From: Timema cristinae | Lineage: Eukaryota; Arthropoda; Insecta; Phasmatodea; Timematidae | Length of the DNA stretch: 64,000 nt | Direction of reading: 5' to 3' | NCBI GenBank assembly: GCA_039000515.1 | Contig: JBCFYV010002255.1 | Location: 16,578,890 to 16,642,889, forward strand | Shown here: piece by piece, positions 11,170-23,825 of the stretch | Numbering within the stretch: the first letter of the stretch is position 1 | Layout of the letters: every line of letters begins with the position of its first letter | Notes under the pieces: model-generated | What the model was told of the DNA's origin: nothing | The model's database searches: none | Seen by the model: only the letters and a program-made list of their open reading frames with translations | Made by a program: the position numbers and the translations under genes

Positions 11170-12330
11170 AGTATATTGCCCCTTAACTCTTTCACCCCCC
11201 ACCCCTACCCCCATTATGTGTTTTTTTTAACAGTTTGTCTAAAAGAAAACAAAAAACTGAAAACATAGTTTTAAGATGGAAAAGAGAATTTTTCATAGGA
11301 ATATATAGTTTCACTAGCGTTTGAAATTAAAATAACGCAACAAAATATTTCATCTGTTACAATTCCAAGAAATTAAATAGCTTTTAAATCATATTTCTTG
11401 AAATAAACTTAATAATTTACGTCAATAAATATTGATAATATTGATATGTTTAATATTTTTAAAAGTAGATTTGAAATACAGTAAATTAGCTATCAATAAA
11501 CTTAGATTTTTAAAAGTTTATTTTTTATATTATTTGTATCTTAAAACAATTTATAAATAAATTTCTACAAAACAAATAAAACACTTAGTGATACTCATTT
11601 GTGTAGTTTATCTAACTCTTGACTCGGTAGGCCGGGATTCAATTCAAACTTGCAGGGACGATAGTAATTTTTCCACAATGGCATTCCAAACTCAAAATTT
11701 TAAAGTGGCTCTCTAAAATACCATCTCCTTATGCTAGTTATATAAGTTAATAGTAGCAATTTTCATCAGTGCTGGACTTTAAACGTAAGTATTGAGTAAA
11801 AATTAATTAATGGTTTATATAAATAAATTAAAGCATTAAATAGAATTCTAAATTTGACACGTTTATTTAATTTATACATTTATATAATTCAACAATTAGA
11901 GTATGGTTAATAATTATTTAAATATTGATTTTTTTTAAACGTAAAACATAAGTAAAAAAATGTTATTTATAGCTAAACATAAAAAAAACTGTATATTTAG
12001 GTGTGTATTGCCTATATTTAAAATAAACAGGTTTGGTTCTTCTGTAACGCAGTTAGATGTTAAAAATGAAAGTGAAATTAAAAATATGGTCCAATTATTA
12101 CATCATATCCAGTGTAATTACGCGATCGGCTGACCTAGTAACGTAATTCAATACATTGTAATTATTGTCCGGTCATAAAAGTTTTGGATTTTTACGAAAG
12201 TTTAACTATCTGCCTCACGATATATTGTGTAGTTTAGACGTCACTTTATAAAAGAAATCAATATGATATGGTCTTATAATAGATTTTAAAATACCAAAAA
12301 AAAGGTCTCGGTTACCATTAACGTACTATA
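11170..12330. other. AT-rich spacer
   Basis: No coding segment or repeat family recognised, apart from one B-box-like stretch (cgggattcaattc) near 11633. Confidence 0.45.
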
Positions 12331-12349
12331 GCAAGCAATTAATTCACTC

Positions 12350-12490
12350 ATGCATTGCTGATGACTGGGAAATATGGGTTTGAATCTAGGTCGGATGTAT
12401 TGATGGTGGTTTTTCATGCTCCTTCCATGTAAATGCGGGTACACTTCTCTAAATATAACCATCCTTATCCTTAAAACCAATAGCGTAAAT
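12350..12490 (+). repeat. SINE family C, partial
   Basis: It shows 'gggtttgaatctaggtcgga' (B box), 'tgatggtggtttttcatgct', 'tgcgggtacacttctc' and 'aaaaccaatagcgtaaatag'. The copy stops before the CCCGAACGGG core. Confidence 0.65.
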
Positions 12491-12619
12491 AGTATATAAA
12501 CCTATAAATACCAGCCTAAGTTTAGGCATTTTGAGATTTTTTTGTTAAAATTAACACCTAAATACTTTTTTTAAAGACATCAACCACATTTTTGTGAAAT
12601 TGAAAACACTGTCCTTTTT

Positions 12620-12858
12620 TTAGCACCGCGTCTTACTACCCATCCGGGTTATATGCTTATGTACTTATTACGATAATGGTTTTAGAAATTAAGGAGGTTA
12701 AATTTATAAGAAGTGTACCCACATTTGCGTGGGAAACCATTTTGGATAAACCAACCTCATTACATTCGACCGAGATTCGAACTTCTTATCTCCCCATTAT
12801 GGCAGTATAGTCTACTCTGAGAGTAGCGAGTTAGACCACGTGGTCACGGAAGTGGGTA
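12620..12858 (-). mobile_element. SINE family C, full length
   Basis: Starts with 'tagcaccgcgtcttactacc' and ends with the family C head 'gaccacgtggtcacggaagt'. The B box is 'gaccgagattcgaac'. Its tail is a T run in place of ATT repeats. Confidence 0.85.
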
Positions 12859-12859
12859 A

Positions 12860-14900
12860 TGGGGGGCCTAATAAAATTAAATAACAAAATGTAGGTCTAG
12901 TTTCACTTTCAAACGAATATATAATGTTGTCCCGCTCTGCCGGGAAGAAAGAGAAACCATGTAATAAAAGAACAAACATAGCAACCTCAAGAAGGACTGC
13001 TCTAGTAACGGTAATTGATTGTGTCGCTGCCGTAACGGAAACAAGTTAGTTGCCTACCGCCTTGTCATTGGCCGGTACCTACCTGGTCAGCCTTGACAGT
13101 CGCGCTGGGAGGTCGCAGTCACTACAGATAACGTCATCAAACTACCTTCTTTGTATCCATCCGCGTCGATACGCCCTTGACGGACCTTGGGAGCATATAT
13201 GTGTATCCTTATCATTAAACTTAGGCGTTGGTTTACGAGTAAATCTGAGGACATATTAATTAGGGAATTAAAACACATAGTTAGTTCCGAAACTCGGAAA
13301 ACGTTCGAATCACAAAAGGTATTGAGGTACGACTTTTTGCATTTTTCACTTTTTAACAACAAAAAATCGGTAGCACGCAATAGTTTCTTATTTTAAATTA
13401 ATTATTTATAAAAAAAATTTAATATGGTAAAACTGTAGCACTGGTTTGAACTTAATTATTTTTCTAAAAGTCAAACGCAGAAAACCGCAACACTATTCAA
13501 CCTCTAGTTTGAGCTACAATACCCAAATAAGTTGTATATTATTTGGGGTTGAGATGAGCTCTTAAGTAGGCCTATTCTATCAACGAGTGTAAGTTTTTTT
13601 TTAACGATGTTAACTTCTTGGATATTTCGAAGATATTTTGCGAAGCGGGCTGCATCTTAACTTGACGCATCCAAGCAGTCTAAGCACTATCACACTTGGA
13701 CACCATTGTGTGAAATAGAAAGAGAGGGAATAAAATGAGCAGTTCACAATGTGAACGCCTCTAGTTTACCTAGTGATAGCACTTCCCCTCTTCCTCTGAC
13801 AAGTTCACACACACACTATATTATTCATGCCTTGAAAACATTCACTAGATTTTTAAAATTACTTTTTCCTTGTTAAATCTTTAAAACTCACCGAATAAAA
13901 CGTGAATTCATTAAAATGGGGAATCCTATCTTGACCTGTCATGATTCACAGCTAGGCAATGTCATGTGCTTGGATAGGTGTGCGTTAAGTACACGTTTAT
14001 AAACAAATAAAACGGTTTATTTTAAAATGGGATGGAAATAAACGTGAGCTAAGATCTAAACAGTTTTTTTATGGAAAAATACATTTTTGGTAAAAATCAC
14101 TATATATTACTTCATTAGATGCCTTCAATAAAATGTAATACATTTTGCGATCCCAAAGTTATTTTTTTACTTGTCATGATTATAGTAACATTTTAACAGA
14201 AACTTTTTTAAATTTTAATTAAAATTTCTTAACCAGATTATTCAGTGCCCACGACAAGTATTCAAGAATTTTTGGCATTCTGTGTGTAGACAATTAAACT
14301 AAATGTAGCCAATGAATAATATTTTTGGTAAAAAGATTTTATTTGTAATAAAAACTGACACATATCTACCTTAACTAGCTTTTACTTCTATCCACCTTAA
14401 AAGGCCATCATGGGCTTTAAATTCGATGTTAAAACTCTAATTAATTAATATATCATAAATTAATATGATAATGCTTACCCAACCCCACCCCGCCCCCAAC
14501 CCCGATTATATTTCTAATCATAAACGAGAATAAAAGTCAACTGACCAAAAATTATTCATTATTTCAAAGGGTTTCCTAAATTATTTTTCAGAAATAATAA
14601 GTGAATGACAGAGTCATGCACTGCCTGATAAAAATTACACACTGAAATGTTATAGTAACAGCAAACAAATCTGAGATATTTAAGGACTGAAAATGTATAT
14701 TTGTTTGGAGCTGATGCCAAGACTTGCCTGGACTAATTATCCTAGCTATTGGTTTCTTCTAATCGTACACCGAAACCTGTCTTCAACTACCTTGTTCTAT
14801 TCTTTTTTTCTACAATAAGCTTACGCTTCAAGAATGAATAGCTTATAGTTTCCTCTTAAGAGCTATTCGCTAACACAATTACTTACAAATTTCACCAATA
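12860..14900. other. Gene 1 upstream/intronic region, no clear element
   Basis: Mixed sequence, including a moderately GC-rich stretch (12980-13260) without a credible protein. It lies inside the first intron if gene 1 starts near 10697. Decayed inverted words resembling the fold-back arms occur near 14055-14095 and 14320-14350. Confidence 0.4.
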
Positions 14901-14901
14901 G

Positions 14902-15128
14902 ATGGCAGTGGTGGCGCTGACAGCGTCGGCCACGCTGGCTCAGCAGTACAACACAAATTACGTTGACTCGGACTACGACTACCAGGAGCAGCAGCAGCAG
15001 TCTCAACCACCCCCTAGACCCAACCCACCACAGAGGGCGTATTCTCGTCCACCCCCTGCCCCTGTAAGGCAGAGTGGACCCCCGGCACCCAAAGCTACCC
15101 CCGTGCCTATCCTCAAGCAGATCAACAA
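14902..15128 (+). CDS. Cuticular RR protein gene 1 (Cpr66D-like), exon 2
   Basis: This exon encodes the end of the signal peptide and a Gln/Pro-rich linker. It follows an acceptor (caccaatag) and ends at CAA|GTAAGT in phase 2. The first residues MAVVALTASATLA are a hydrophobic signal core, with likely cleavage before QQYN. Next comes an acidic/Tyr patch (residues ~17-27), then Gln and Pro runs, ending VPILKQINK, the usual lead-in to an RR domain in Cpr66D-type proteins. The ATG at the exon start is in frame and could serve as a start. Because it sits exactly after an acceptor, I prefer an upstream mini-exon supplying the first residues. Joined to 20484 across a 5,355-bp intron the frame is unbroken. 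The product is an extracellular structural protein of the procuticle. Confidence 0.85.
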
Positions 15129-15172
15129 GTAAGTATTATAATATATTAATTTTACAATTAACACAATGTTTA

Positions 15173-15400
15173 TTAAAGACTTAGTTTAAGAGATAGAGAT
15201 TGAGGAGGGTAACCCTGAGGAATTTCATCCGTACTAGTGAAAATATGTGATGGAGAAACAAAGTTAAATTTCATATTGAAGATAAACCACACTTCTCCTT
15301 TCCAGTATTCAAACTCCAACCTATCTTTTAATGGTGACCAAGCGAAACGCAAATTGATCGCTTCAAACCATTGTAATTGATAGATAGTATAATTATTTTT
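15173..15400 (-). repeat. Degraded SINE C-like copy in intron
   Basis: Decayed body in reverse ('ttgaggagggtaaccctgag', 'cacacttctcc', B box 'gtattcaaactcc'). Only the general order of family C is kept. Confidence 0.4.
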
Positions 15401-15859
15401 TAATTTAGCCTGGACATAATAACCAAACCATGTCATTTAATTAATAATAATAATAATGTCTTTATTCGGGGGAAATTAAGGCCAGCACCTTTTATTACAC
15501 TTAAACCTTTAGTAAAAAAGTATATATTTAAAATGCTAAACACTAATTTAAAATACCAGTACAAAACAAAATAATAATAATAATAAATATGTTGCCCACA
15601 TACATAATTGTAAATTTATAACATATTAAAATAAAATAAAGGAGCATAGTAGAACTAAATAAGGGGGAAGAGAGAGAGAGAGAAGAGAAGAAAAAAAATC
15701 ATTCCACATTTAGTCCAGCGTGTCAAAAGCTTTCGCTACTGATCGACTCAGCGTATTTAGTACACTAAATTCTAAGGCTGTGCATAATTTTAAGTTAATA
15801 CTATACAAGTATATTTTAAGAATTCCATCTCACGGTCGATGGACAAATGAGTAGATACG

Positions 15860-16005
15860 TGAATAAATAAGCAGCAGCTCCGGTCCAGAAAACTGAGATT
15901 AATGACCAGAGGGACTCATTGTTCTGACCACATGACACCGTCAATCCACAAATGCTGGAAGTATCCTCACTATCGGTGATGGCTGCTTGGTCGGTATAGG
16001 TCACT
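15860..16005 (+). repeat. Repeat family E, 5'-truncated
   Basis: It shares 'cagaaaactgagattaatga' and the 'atgacaccgtcaatccacaa' segment with 26716-26850 and, inverted, with 43835-43975. The tRNA-like head seen at 26610 is missing here. Confidence 0.65.
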
Positions 16006-16129
16006 TACGTTGTTCACACCGTGGAGCTTTTTTTTCCCCACGGTGATTAACCGAGTTATTAGATACAATATTACGCTTTAATCAGATTTCTTATCACACA
16101 CATGGTATAACGTATCACACTATGGATTG

Positions 16130-16590
16130 ATAGAGACAAATATATCTGGGTTTGAATCCGGTCTGGTATACTGGAGTTTTTTCACCTTCGTAACTGTCCA
16201 GTCTACTTCCACGTAACCCGCCTTGGTGGCATGGTTAGTTAACGCGCTGGTTTCGTGGTGAGTTAAACTGCCAAGGACGGGGAGGTCAGGGTTCTAATCT
16301 CACTCGGGTGAACTGGGGTAGTTTTCCCTAAATGGTTTTCCACTCTTCCTCCAAGCAAATGTGGGTTCGTTCACTTCCTCTATATTCAACCGTCCCAATA
16401 GCGTAATAAGTACTTAAGCTTATAACCCAAACGGGACCCGAACTGGACGCGATGCTAGTTATTATTATTTTTATTACTCTCATGTAGATGCGGGTACGTT
16501 TCCAATCAAATTCCACCTTTCTCATCCTTAATATACTAATGTAGTGTATGTACGCGTGTAGCCAGGATGGGTACTTAAACTCAGTGTAAC
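16130..16590 (+). mobile_element. SINE family C, split by a family B SINE
   Basis: The C copy runs from 'gggtttgaatccggtctgg' (B box, 16148) to 'cagtctacttccacg', is broken at 16216 by a family B copy, and resumes near 16480 at 'gatgcgggtacgtttccaat' through a decayed core 'gtgtagccaggatgggta'. The two halves are colinear with uninterrupted C copies. Confidence 0.75.
16217..16475 (+). mobile_element. SINE family B nested in family C
   Basis: Complete from head 'cccgccttggtggcatggtt' through 'gaactggggtagttttccct' to a duplicated core (ccaaacgggacccgaactgg) and an ATT-type tail. It lies inside a C copy in the same orientation. The flanks match only loosely (cacgtaa / catgtag). Confidence 0.85.
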
Positions 16591-16874
16591 ATTAATAATA
16601 ATAAAAAATATATTGTATTAAAGTGCAATTTTATGTATTCTCTTCTTGACAAAAGCAAAATTGTAATCCTTTTAAAATATTATTTTAATTTTGGTTTTTT
16701 TTTAAATATGGTTAAATGGTGCAATTGTTTTCAAAGTTAGAATATTAAAAATAAACAAAAAAACACACTCTACGACGTTTATTTCGAGCTCTACTACCTA
16801 CCTAAGGCACGCGCACGTGCGGTCCGCTTCGTGACAGAGGTTTTTAATAAGTATAATTACTTTCGTATTGTATT

Positions 16875-17139
16875 TTATTATTATTATTATTATTTACCAC
16901 CGCGTCTTACTACCCGTTCGGGTTATACGCTATAAGTACTAACTACGCTAATGAATTATAAATTTGGAAGATTGAATTAGAGGAAGTGAGCCCGCATTTG
17001 CGTGGAGGGAGAGTGGAAAACAATTTAGGGAAAACCACCCTCAGTTCACCCGACCAAGATTCAAACCTCGATCTCCCCGTCCTCAGCAGTCGAGCTCAAC
17101 ACGACTAGCGCGTTAGCCAACTACGCCACCGAGGTGGGT
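16875..17139 (-). mobile_element. SINE family B, full length
   Basis: ATT tail, intact core 'cttactacccgttcgggtta', B box on the minus strand, and head 'ctacgccaccgaggtggg'. Well preserved. Confidence 0.9.
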
Positions 17140-19427
17140 CTTTTCATATTGTAAAATTATTCAAACGTATATTGATTCTTAAAGAGCGATACAGACGCTT
17201 TTCTTATCAATTGAGGCAGTTCATACAGTGATACAAGTATGTTCAAGCAAGTAAAAAATTAATAAAGGAGTAGTTAGCAGTTTATTTTCGAAACTTTATA
17301 TATTATATTTTAAAAAATATTTAATCAAAGAGTGATTTAAAAAAAAAATCTAATTTTTTGAATTAATATTTAGTCATTACTTAGATTGTTGTTTTTTCCC
17401 TCATGCTATGTGGAAAAATAATATTCTTATTCTTTGTTTGTTTATCTCCTAAATTCCAAGTTGTTAACATTTCCTATACTTTATATAGCTTAAACACCCA
17501 ACCAACCTCATATTTAAATCATTATGAATCATCGTGGTTCTATATATTAAGCTGTATTTTTTATTTAATTAATACGTATAATACTACTATTATTAACTAG
17601 GTAATCTAAGGTGTAGTAGGGTATTTAAGAAGAAGTGTGCCCCCATTATTGTTAAAGGGGGAGGGGGAAATTCAGATGTAGAAAATCAACCCTAACTACA
17701 CTAGGTGGTACTCAAACTTTAAGCTCATCTATAGCGGTATGCAAGTAAATTGCCAACCCCATTACCGCCATTGCAGGTAATTTTGATATTAATCATGCCA
17801 TTTCTAAATGCCTATAAGGCAATAATATATTTACAAAATAATCCACAATATTGATGAAGAGAAGGTGACTTTTCAACTCCCTAGCATATAAATGCTACCC
17901 CAATAAAGCTAAAAATGTTCTTTAAAATGTCTAGTTTACTAAACTACATTTACTAAACTAAATAATTTATAAAATATAAAGCAAAAAGAATAAAAGTTCT
18001 TAAATTTAGTATGTATTGTAATCCGCTATAAATAAATATCAGGGAGAAAATATGGCCCTGTTAATTCAAAATCATGGGAGCATTTTGAACTAAAGGGTAA
18101 TTTAATATAATTCAACAGGTTCAATGTACGATTTAAATCATCCCTCCCATATTTGGAATGTTTTTATCTACTTAATATTATACTCTTCTATTTAAAAAAA
18201 TGTCTATGGGTAATTTTTAAATATTTGTAAATTTAAAAAGGTAGCATCATTGTTTAAAAATGTAATCCAAAAATACTTTGTAAAACATTTTAAACAACAA
18301 ATAAATATTATAAATTTCAAGAAAATGAATAAAACATTTAAAAAGAAAAACAGTTATTTGATTGTTTTAGTTTGAAAAACTTATAAAATGTCGCATACAC
18401 TGTTTATGAACTGATCGTTTCAATGGATTTGCCAATGAGCGCATGCGCCTTGTTGGTCGGCAACTATAATGGCTTTACTTTTCTGTGGGTGGAGTTTCAT
18501 TAGGCGCGGTCCAACCAAAAACACAAAAAGAGAGAGTGAGAAATTTGAATGGATTCAGACAAAACAGTTTTGGTTGGTTGGTTCTATTTTTCATATATTA
18601 TTAAACAAAAATATGATTTTTCTTTAGTGATCCTTTCCCCCTAATAATTGGTTAAGTGTGAGTATATTTCTCGATGAAAAAAAGAAACTTAAATCTTTTA
18701 ATATTTCATTTAAATTTATATACTTTGTATTTGACTTAAAAATTAAAATATTTAATATTATTAAAGGAAAAAAGGCACATAATACAAATTTATAAAAATT
18801 ATACTAGTGCAATTCATAAAATAAATTATAAGGATGTCTCCGCGGTAAACATGGAAGTTTGGTCCAAAATATTTCCTAAGCTGGAAAATTAAAAAGTAAA
18901 GTTAATACATTAATTATTGTTTAATTTTCTTATATTGAAAAAAAAAACTTTTATACTCTCTTATTTATATTTTGATTGGACAGTCGTGTTTCGAAGATAA
19001 TATTTATTTACTTTGTTTAATGGATTGTTGATTCTAATACTCGATAAACATAACTGTGAATGCTGAATGGAACTCGTTACTTGAATATTTGTATTAAATT
19101 ATATGGACAACACAGTGATTTATTTTGAATTATTTTTTTCTACTGTTATTACCAACATAATATATTCTCCTGTATATTAGTGTCATCGTGGTTGGTGAAA
19201 TATAGACCTAGATATTTGTAATTAATTTAAGTTGCTACACGCCTCTAGCCTTAAAAACAATACGTTAGGTTAACAACATTTTTGAAAGTAAAACTTTATG
19301 TATGTGTCTTCGGAGAGTGACTTCCTTAAAAATTAGCAGAAAACCTTTATTATTACATTTTATTTAGAGTTTAACCCTAATAAATCACTAATAAAAGTAA
19401 ACTAAGTTGCAATATTATCCGCATCGT

Positions 19428-19645
19428 TAGTCGAATAGTATAACGCGTCACTCTCGTATTAGACTGAACTATACTATGTATTAGGAGAGGGTTTGAATCC
19501 GAGTTAGCGAGTTGAGGATTATATTTTTCCTAGCTGGTTTTTCACTCTCACTCCACGCAAATGTTGATAGATATTTTTCCTAGTGTTTGCATTCCTCATC
19601 CTTATCCACTACCGTAATAATAACCCGAACGGGTATAAAGACATT
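19428..19645 (+). mobile_element. SINE family C
   Basis: Head 'gtataacgcgtcactctcg', B box 'gggtttgaatccgagttag', body 'ttttcactctcactccacgc', core 'aacccgaacgggtataaaga'. The tail is missing or decayed. Confidence 0.75.
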
Positions 19646-20169
19646 GCAAATTAATAAATAATTAAATAACGCTGAAGGATACAGGCAATATATATAGCTT
19701 TGAATAAAATAATGGGGAAATTTCAAGGTCATCAAAGTAAGAATAATATAGTATAAACAATTATTAATATATGAACCATTTAAAACGTTGATGTTTTTTG
19801 TAGTAAATAATTTAAAGTTCAATAAATACGGTGATACCTTTAATGTAACGCTTAAAGTATTAAGAAAATTCCATACAATTATTTTAAAACAAAAGTTGGT
19901 CAATCCAGAAAGTACAAATTGTATCTCAACATAAAATAAAATATCTATACTAATATTATAAAGAGGAAAGATTTGATTTTTTGTTTTAATGGATAAACTC
20001 AAAAACTACTAGACCAATTTTAAAAATTCTTTCACCAATATAAAACTACATTATCAGCGAGTAACCTAGTCTATATTTTATTTTGAAAATTTAATTTATT
20101 CCTCATAAAAATGTCGATAGTATATATTATATAGTCGTTGGAAAAAAAGTTGTTGAAGGGAAAGTGTGG

Positions 20170-20260
20170 TTGGTGAAGGGGGCAGGGGCGGTAGGGGTGA
20201 GGAAAGAGGAATGAGATGAAAATAGGAGGGAGGATAAAAAGAGGGAGGGGGCTATACAGT
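20170..20260 (+). other. G-rich purine tract before gene 1 last exon
   Basis: Within the intron, 'gggggcaggggcggtagggg' and following G runs could form a G-quadruplex in the RNA. It lies about 225-310 bp before the acceptor. No function can be assigned. Confidence 0.45.
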
Positions 20261-20483
20261 GATGGTAGGTCTGTATTTTCAACAACAAAAAGTAAAAATA
20301 AGTTTTGTTTTTATATTGACATAATGGATGATTTGAAGCTTTGTTTTACAGGATTCTTTACAATATTTTTTTTTACGGGGAAGGGGGCTAGTTACAAATA
20401 AATCCACACTCTCTAGGACCCCCTTAGTTTTCTTGTGAACTAAACCACTCTGTTATGTTGAGCGCGCCATCTCTGATCAACAG

Positions 20484-21282
20484 ACATAACGAAGATGGTT
20501 CATACACTTACGGCTACGAGGGCGCAGACGGTTCCTTCAAGATCGAGACGAAACTCCAGACGGGCGAGGTGATGGGCAAGTATGGCTACGTCGACGACGT
20601 CGGTAAGGTGCGCGTCGTAGAGTACGGCGCAAACAAGTACGGCTTCCAACCATCCGGAGAGGGCATCACCGTGGCGCCACCTACGCTTGTTGATGATACG
20701 TTGAGAGCCAGAGGACCCGGAGATCAAACTCAGTACCCGGAGTACGATGATGGTCAGTACTACGAACAGGCCGCCCCCGTCAGGCCTCCAGCGAGAGCTA
20801 ACCGCCCCCAACCTCGTCCAGCCCCCAGACCCGCGCCGGTCCAGCAACAACAGCAGCAACAGTTCAGCTACGATACCTACCAGTCGGAGCAGCAGTACTC
20901 AGCCCCCCGCCCCGCCCCCAGACCCTCCCCCGCCCCCGCAAGGCCATCCTTCAGCAACCAGGGCCCCGTCCCCCTAGGGCCCAGATCCCGGGGGCGGTCC
21001 CCGCCGACGGGTCTAGCGTGACGTACGCTGCCGCCCCTAGGAGCCACCCGGCCCCCGTAAGGCCTGCCCCCGTCCATCAGATGCCTGTGTATCACCAACC
21101 CCCGTGCAGCAGCAGCAGCAGGCCCCCAATACTCAGCCCCCCAGCAGTCGGCACCCCAATACTCCAGGCCCGCCCCCCAGGCTAGACAAGCGGGAGGTTT
21201 CCTTGACCAGCTCGCCAGAGACTACGCCCTACCTCAAGGAGGTTCTCCGTCCCTAACTGATGTATCTTTTGGTTTTTATTAG
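20484..21282 (+). CDS. Cuticular RR protein gene 1 (Cpr66D-like), last exon
   Basis: This exon encodes a chitin-binding RR domain and a long Pro/Gln/Arg-rich tail. It starts with HNEDGSYTYGYEGADG. The core (20485-20652) matches the Rebers-Riddiford spacing exactly: G-x8-G-x6-Y-x-A-x3-GF-x-P, read from KYGYVDDVG to YGANKYGFQP. Aromatic residues of the core form the chitin-binding sheet in this family. The tail has repeated APRPAP-type units. The conceptual frame meets TGA at 21019, yet coding character resumes in the next frame (VPADGSSVTYAAAPR) and later back in the first frame, ending GGFLDQLARDYALPQGG and TAG at 21280-21282. Three one-base deficits, near 20986-21003, 21099-21103 and 21123-21127, all in C/G runs, would restore one frame. 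With exon 2 the restored length is 342 residues. I read it as an intact gene with base-calling gaps; a true pseudogene is less likely. Confidence 0.85.
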
Positions 21283-21386
21283 ACGTATCGGACATCGGGC
21301 ATGATAGGTCGCCACCACTTTAACAACTGGTATCAAATTTCTGAACACTACACACCACAAACATTAATTTTAAACGAGAGCACTAT

Positions 21387-21425
<39 letters not shown>

Positions 21426-23000
21426 TTAGATAAAAACCAATTGTGCCATTAAAATCCGAATTGTAATTTTAGTTCAACTGAATTACTTGATTTACGATTA
21501 CTCCAAATCTACTTAAAGAACCAAGAAAGTAAAATACTCATCTAATTCTAATACACTTATAAAAATAAAAACCTAATTTTTAGTTTTTTAGTTATAATTT
21601 TTTAGCACCGCGTTCGGGTTGTATGCTTTTTTATTTATTATTGAAACACACCTTACACACTTTAGGTTTTCTACATTAAAAAATTTAAAGAGAAATAATA
21701 AATCGAAAAAAACATAAATCACTTAGTTTGACTATTTTAGTAAAAGGACTGATTTTTTAGAAAATTTGTTATGATTAATAGAGTTGATATTCTTAGTTCT
21801 TAAAATATTTTTATATAACATCTTCTGAGAATCAAATATTAATTTTATTCAAAAATGAAATACATTCTCATATTTTAATTTGTGCTAAAAATGTTGTTTG
21901 ATAAGAAATGTTAAAATGCTACTATTATTCACGTTCCAAAAAGATTGATATCAGTAAATTGTAAATTAATTTGGAGTTCCATCAATGGGTAGCTTGTAAA
22001 GTGTTTATTTTCAATTTCTTTTCGAAAGTAGAGTACAAATATTCCTGACTACTTCTAAAGAAACCAACATCTAAACAACATATAAATGTGTTTTGTTTGT
22101 TGTTTCAAGTATTTGGTTCGTTTATCTTAAATCTTCAAAGATTACCCTGCTTGGTTCTACTATGGTTCATAATTATTAAATAAGGCCATAATGTAATCTG
22201 TCAAATTCATTCAGCGTAAACGAATAATAATCTAAGAGAATTTTAAATGTTATTTAATTTACTCTGAGAAAAAATCACAAATGTTATTGAATAGTTTAAT
22301 AACAATTTTACGTTTACTTCTAATGATTCCTATTTCAATTTGAAAATACAGTTTATTAGTCACTCGTTTTAAAGGTTTATGAACAATAATGTAAACACAA
22401 CTGTATTTGTTTCCTTAATTGAAATTACTTTGATCATTTTTTGAACCAATAATCAATTAAATCTAATATAATTGAATCTCCTTTTACAAAGGAAGACCAT
22501 TGAATGTGATTTTTATTTTTTTAGGTGCAAAATGCGTAGCTCAATGCGGTCTGTCTTACCTTCAATATGTGTAGTATGACGTAAAATCATTTGTTAAGAA
22601 ATGACGAAATGTTTTGTTTTTAAGACATATGGATATTGTATTTTTTTTGTTTGCTATTATTTTGAAAATAAATAATATAAAAAACTTAATTTTTTTAAGT
22701 AATAAAAATTACGAAATGTTTGTGTAACTTTATTGTTCTTTCCATGTCTTCCTTTATCTTTAAATTAGAATTAGTATTTATCATAGTAACCTTTAGTACC
22801 TTTAGTTTTGGCTTTGTTTTTATATTTTATGTATAAGAGCAAAGCTATTAAAGGTTATGTTTAAGATATTGGAATTAAGAAGGTAGCTTAAAGTAAGTAC
22901 AGGAAGCCTATAGTGATAATTATCAAGAAGAAAATCACTCCCATTGCTTCTGGACGAGATTCAAACGTTTTAAAATAAACAAACCGGTACATATCTATCA
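21283..23000. other. Gene 1 3' flank and AT-rich spacer
   Basis: AATAAA-type hexamers occur at 21564-21569 and near 22668. Either could end the transcript. A (TA)n run lies at 21393-21420. An isolated inverted SINE core fragment (tagcaccgcgttcgggttgt) lies at 21602-21625. A decayed C-like relic spans about 22870-22975. Nothing coding is recognised. Confidence 0.5.
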
Positions 23001-23007
23001 AAAAACA

Positions 23008-23825
23008 CAGTGGCGGCTCGTAGCTAAAATTAGTGAGGGTGCTGCTCCATAAAATGTTTAGTCTTTGTTTTAAAATTATGTAAAAGAATAAAAACATGTA
23101 CAAAAAGAAAACTTATCCAGGATCTTGATAAGATCTTAAAAAATATTATTTTGACTTACTTTAACTTAAATTGTTACAGTTCAAGCTTGATCTATTCATT
23201 TAAAAATTAAATCCATTCTTCTTGTTTTAATTTGCGCAAAAAGTTCTATAATTTTCTCCTTGATATTGGATGACAATTGAGGACATTTTTCTCTATTTAA
23301 AGTACTGCAAGCGCATTTAGTCTTTCTGTTAAATAAAATACCAGAAAAAAACATTAATCAAATAGAATAGCTGGAAGTAGAATAATAATATATTTCTAGA
23401 CTTTTCTACACTTTATCACATTCAAGAATATGGTACACGGTTTTTAAGCACAACACACGCTGAGTAAAAAAAATTCCTTCCACCATCACGCCAAAGCCGG
23501 CACTGCGTGAGCAACAGTGCTCTCTCTCAACCTGGCAGTCCCACCTTCATCCCCACCCCCATTCTATGTGTGCGTGCGCTATACATTAAACACCACGACG
23601 CTGGCACTGTGAAGCGCACAGTTCCATACAAAGATTTTTTATTATTTTTCATAAACTGGAGGATGGCTACTGAAGTACTGACATTAAGCTTAAGTAATAT
23701 ATATTGTACTACAAAAATAAAAAAGAATTAAATAAAAAAGGGCTCATTATATTAAATGTTATCGATAATATCAAGTGGAAATAGGGGTGCTGCAGTTCCC
23801 CAGTGCCTATAGACGAGCCCCACTG
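23008..23825. mobile_element. Non-autonomous hAT-like DNA transposon
   Basis: Left end CAGTGGCGGCTCGT (23008-) and right end, inverted, CAGTGGGGCTCGTC (ending 23825) form terminal inverted repeats, continuing imperfectly to 'ggtgctgctcc' / 'ggggtgctgcagttcc'. The flanking octamers AAAAAACA (23000-23007) and ATAAAACA (23826-23833) agree at 7 of 8 positions. An 8-bp duplication and a CAGTGG start are typical of the hAT superfamily. The 818-bp interior has no recognisable transposase. Confidence 0.72.

Larger units (their letters stand above)
15129..20483 (+). other. Intron of cuticle gene 1
   Basis: GT at 15129 (CAA|GTAAGT) and AG at 20482-20483 (gatcaacag|A). AA plus A restores a Lys codon, giving ...QINK-HNEDGS. 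The intron holds SINE copies of families B, C and E. The stretch 17140-19430 is AT-rich with no element recognised except a decayed C-like copy near 17600-17780 and a GC-rich patch at 18430-18560. Confidence 0.85.

Noticed and set aside
19580..20002. 140-codon open frame on the minus strand
   Set aside because: AT-rich, Ile/Leu/Phe/Asn-dominated translation lying in the intron of gene 1 and overlapping a SINE end; no domain features.
20455..20483. ATG at 20455 as the start of a separate RR gene
   Set aside because: The bases before 20484 are the 3' end of an intron (gatcaacag). The domain connects in phase with the exon ending at 15128.
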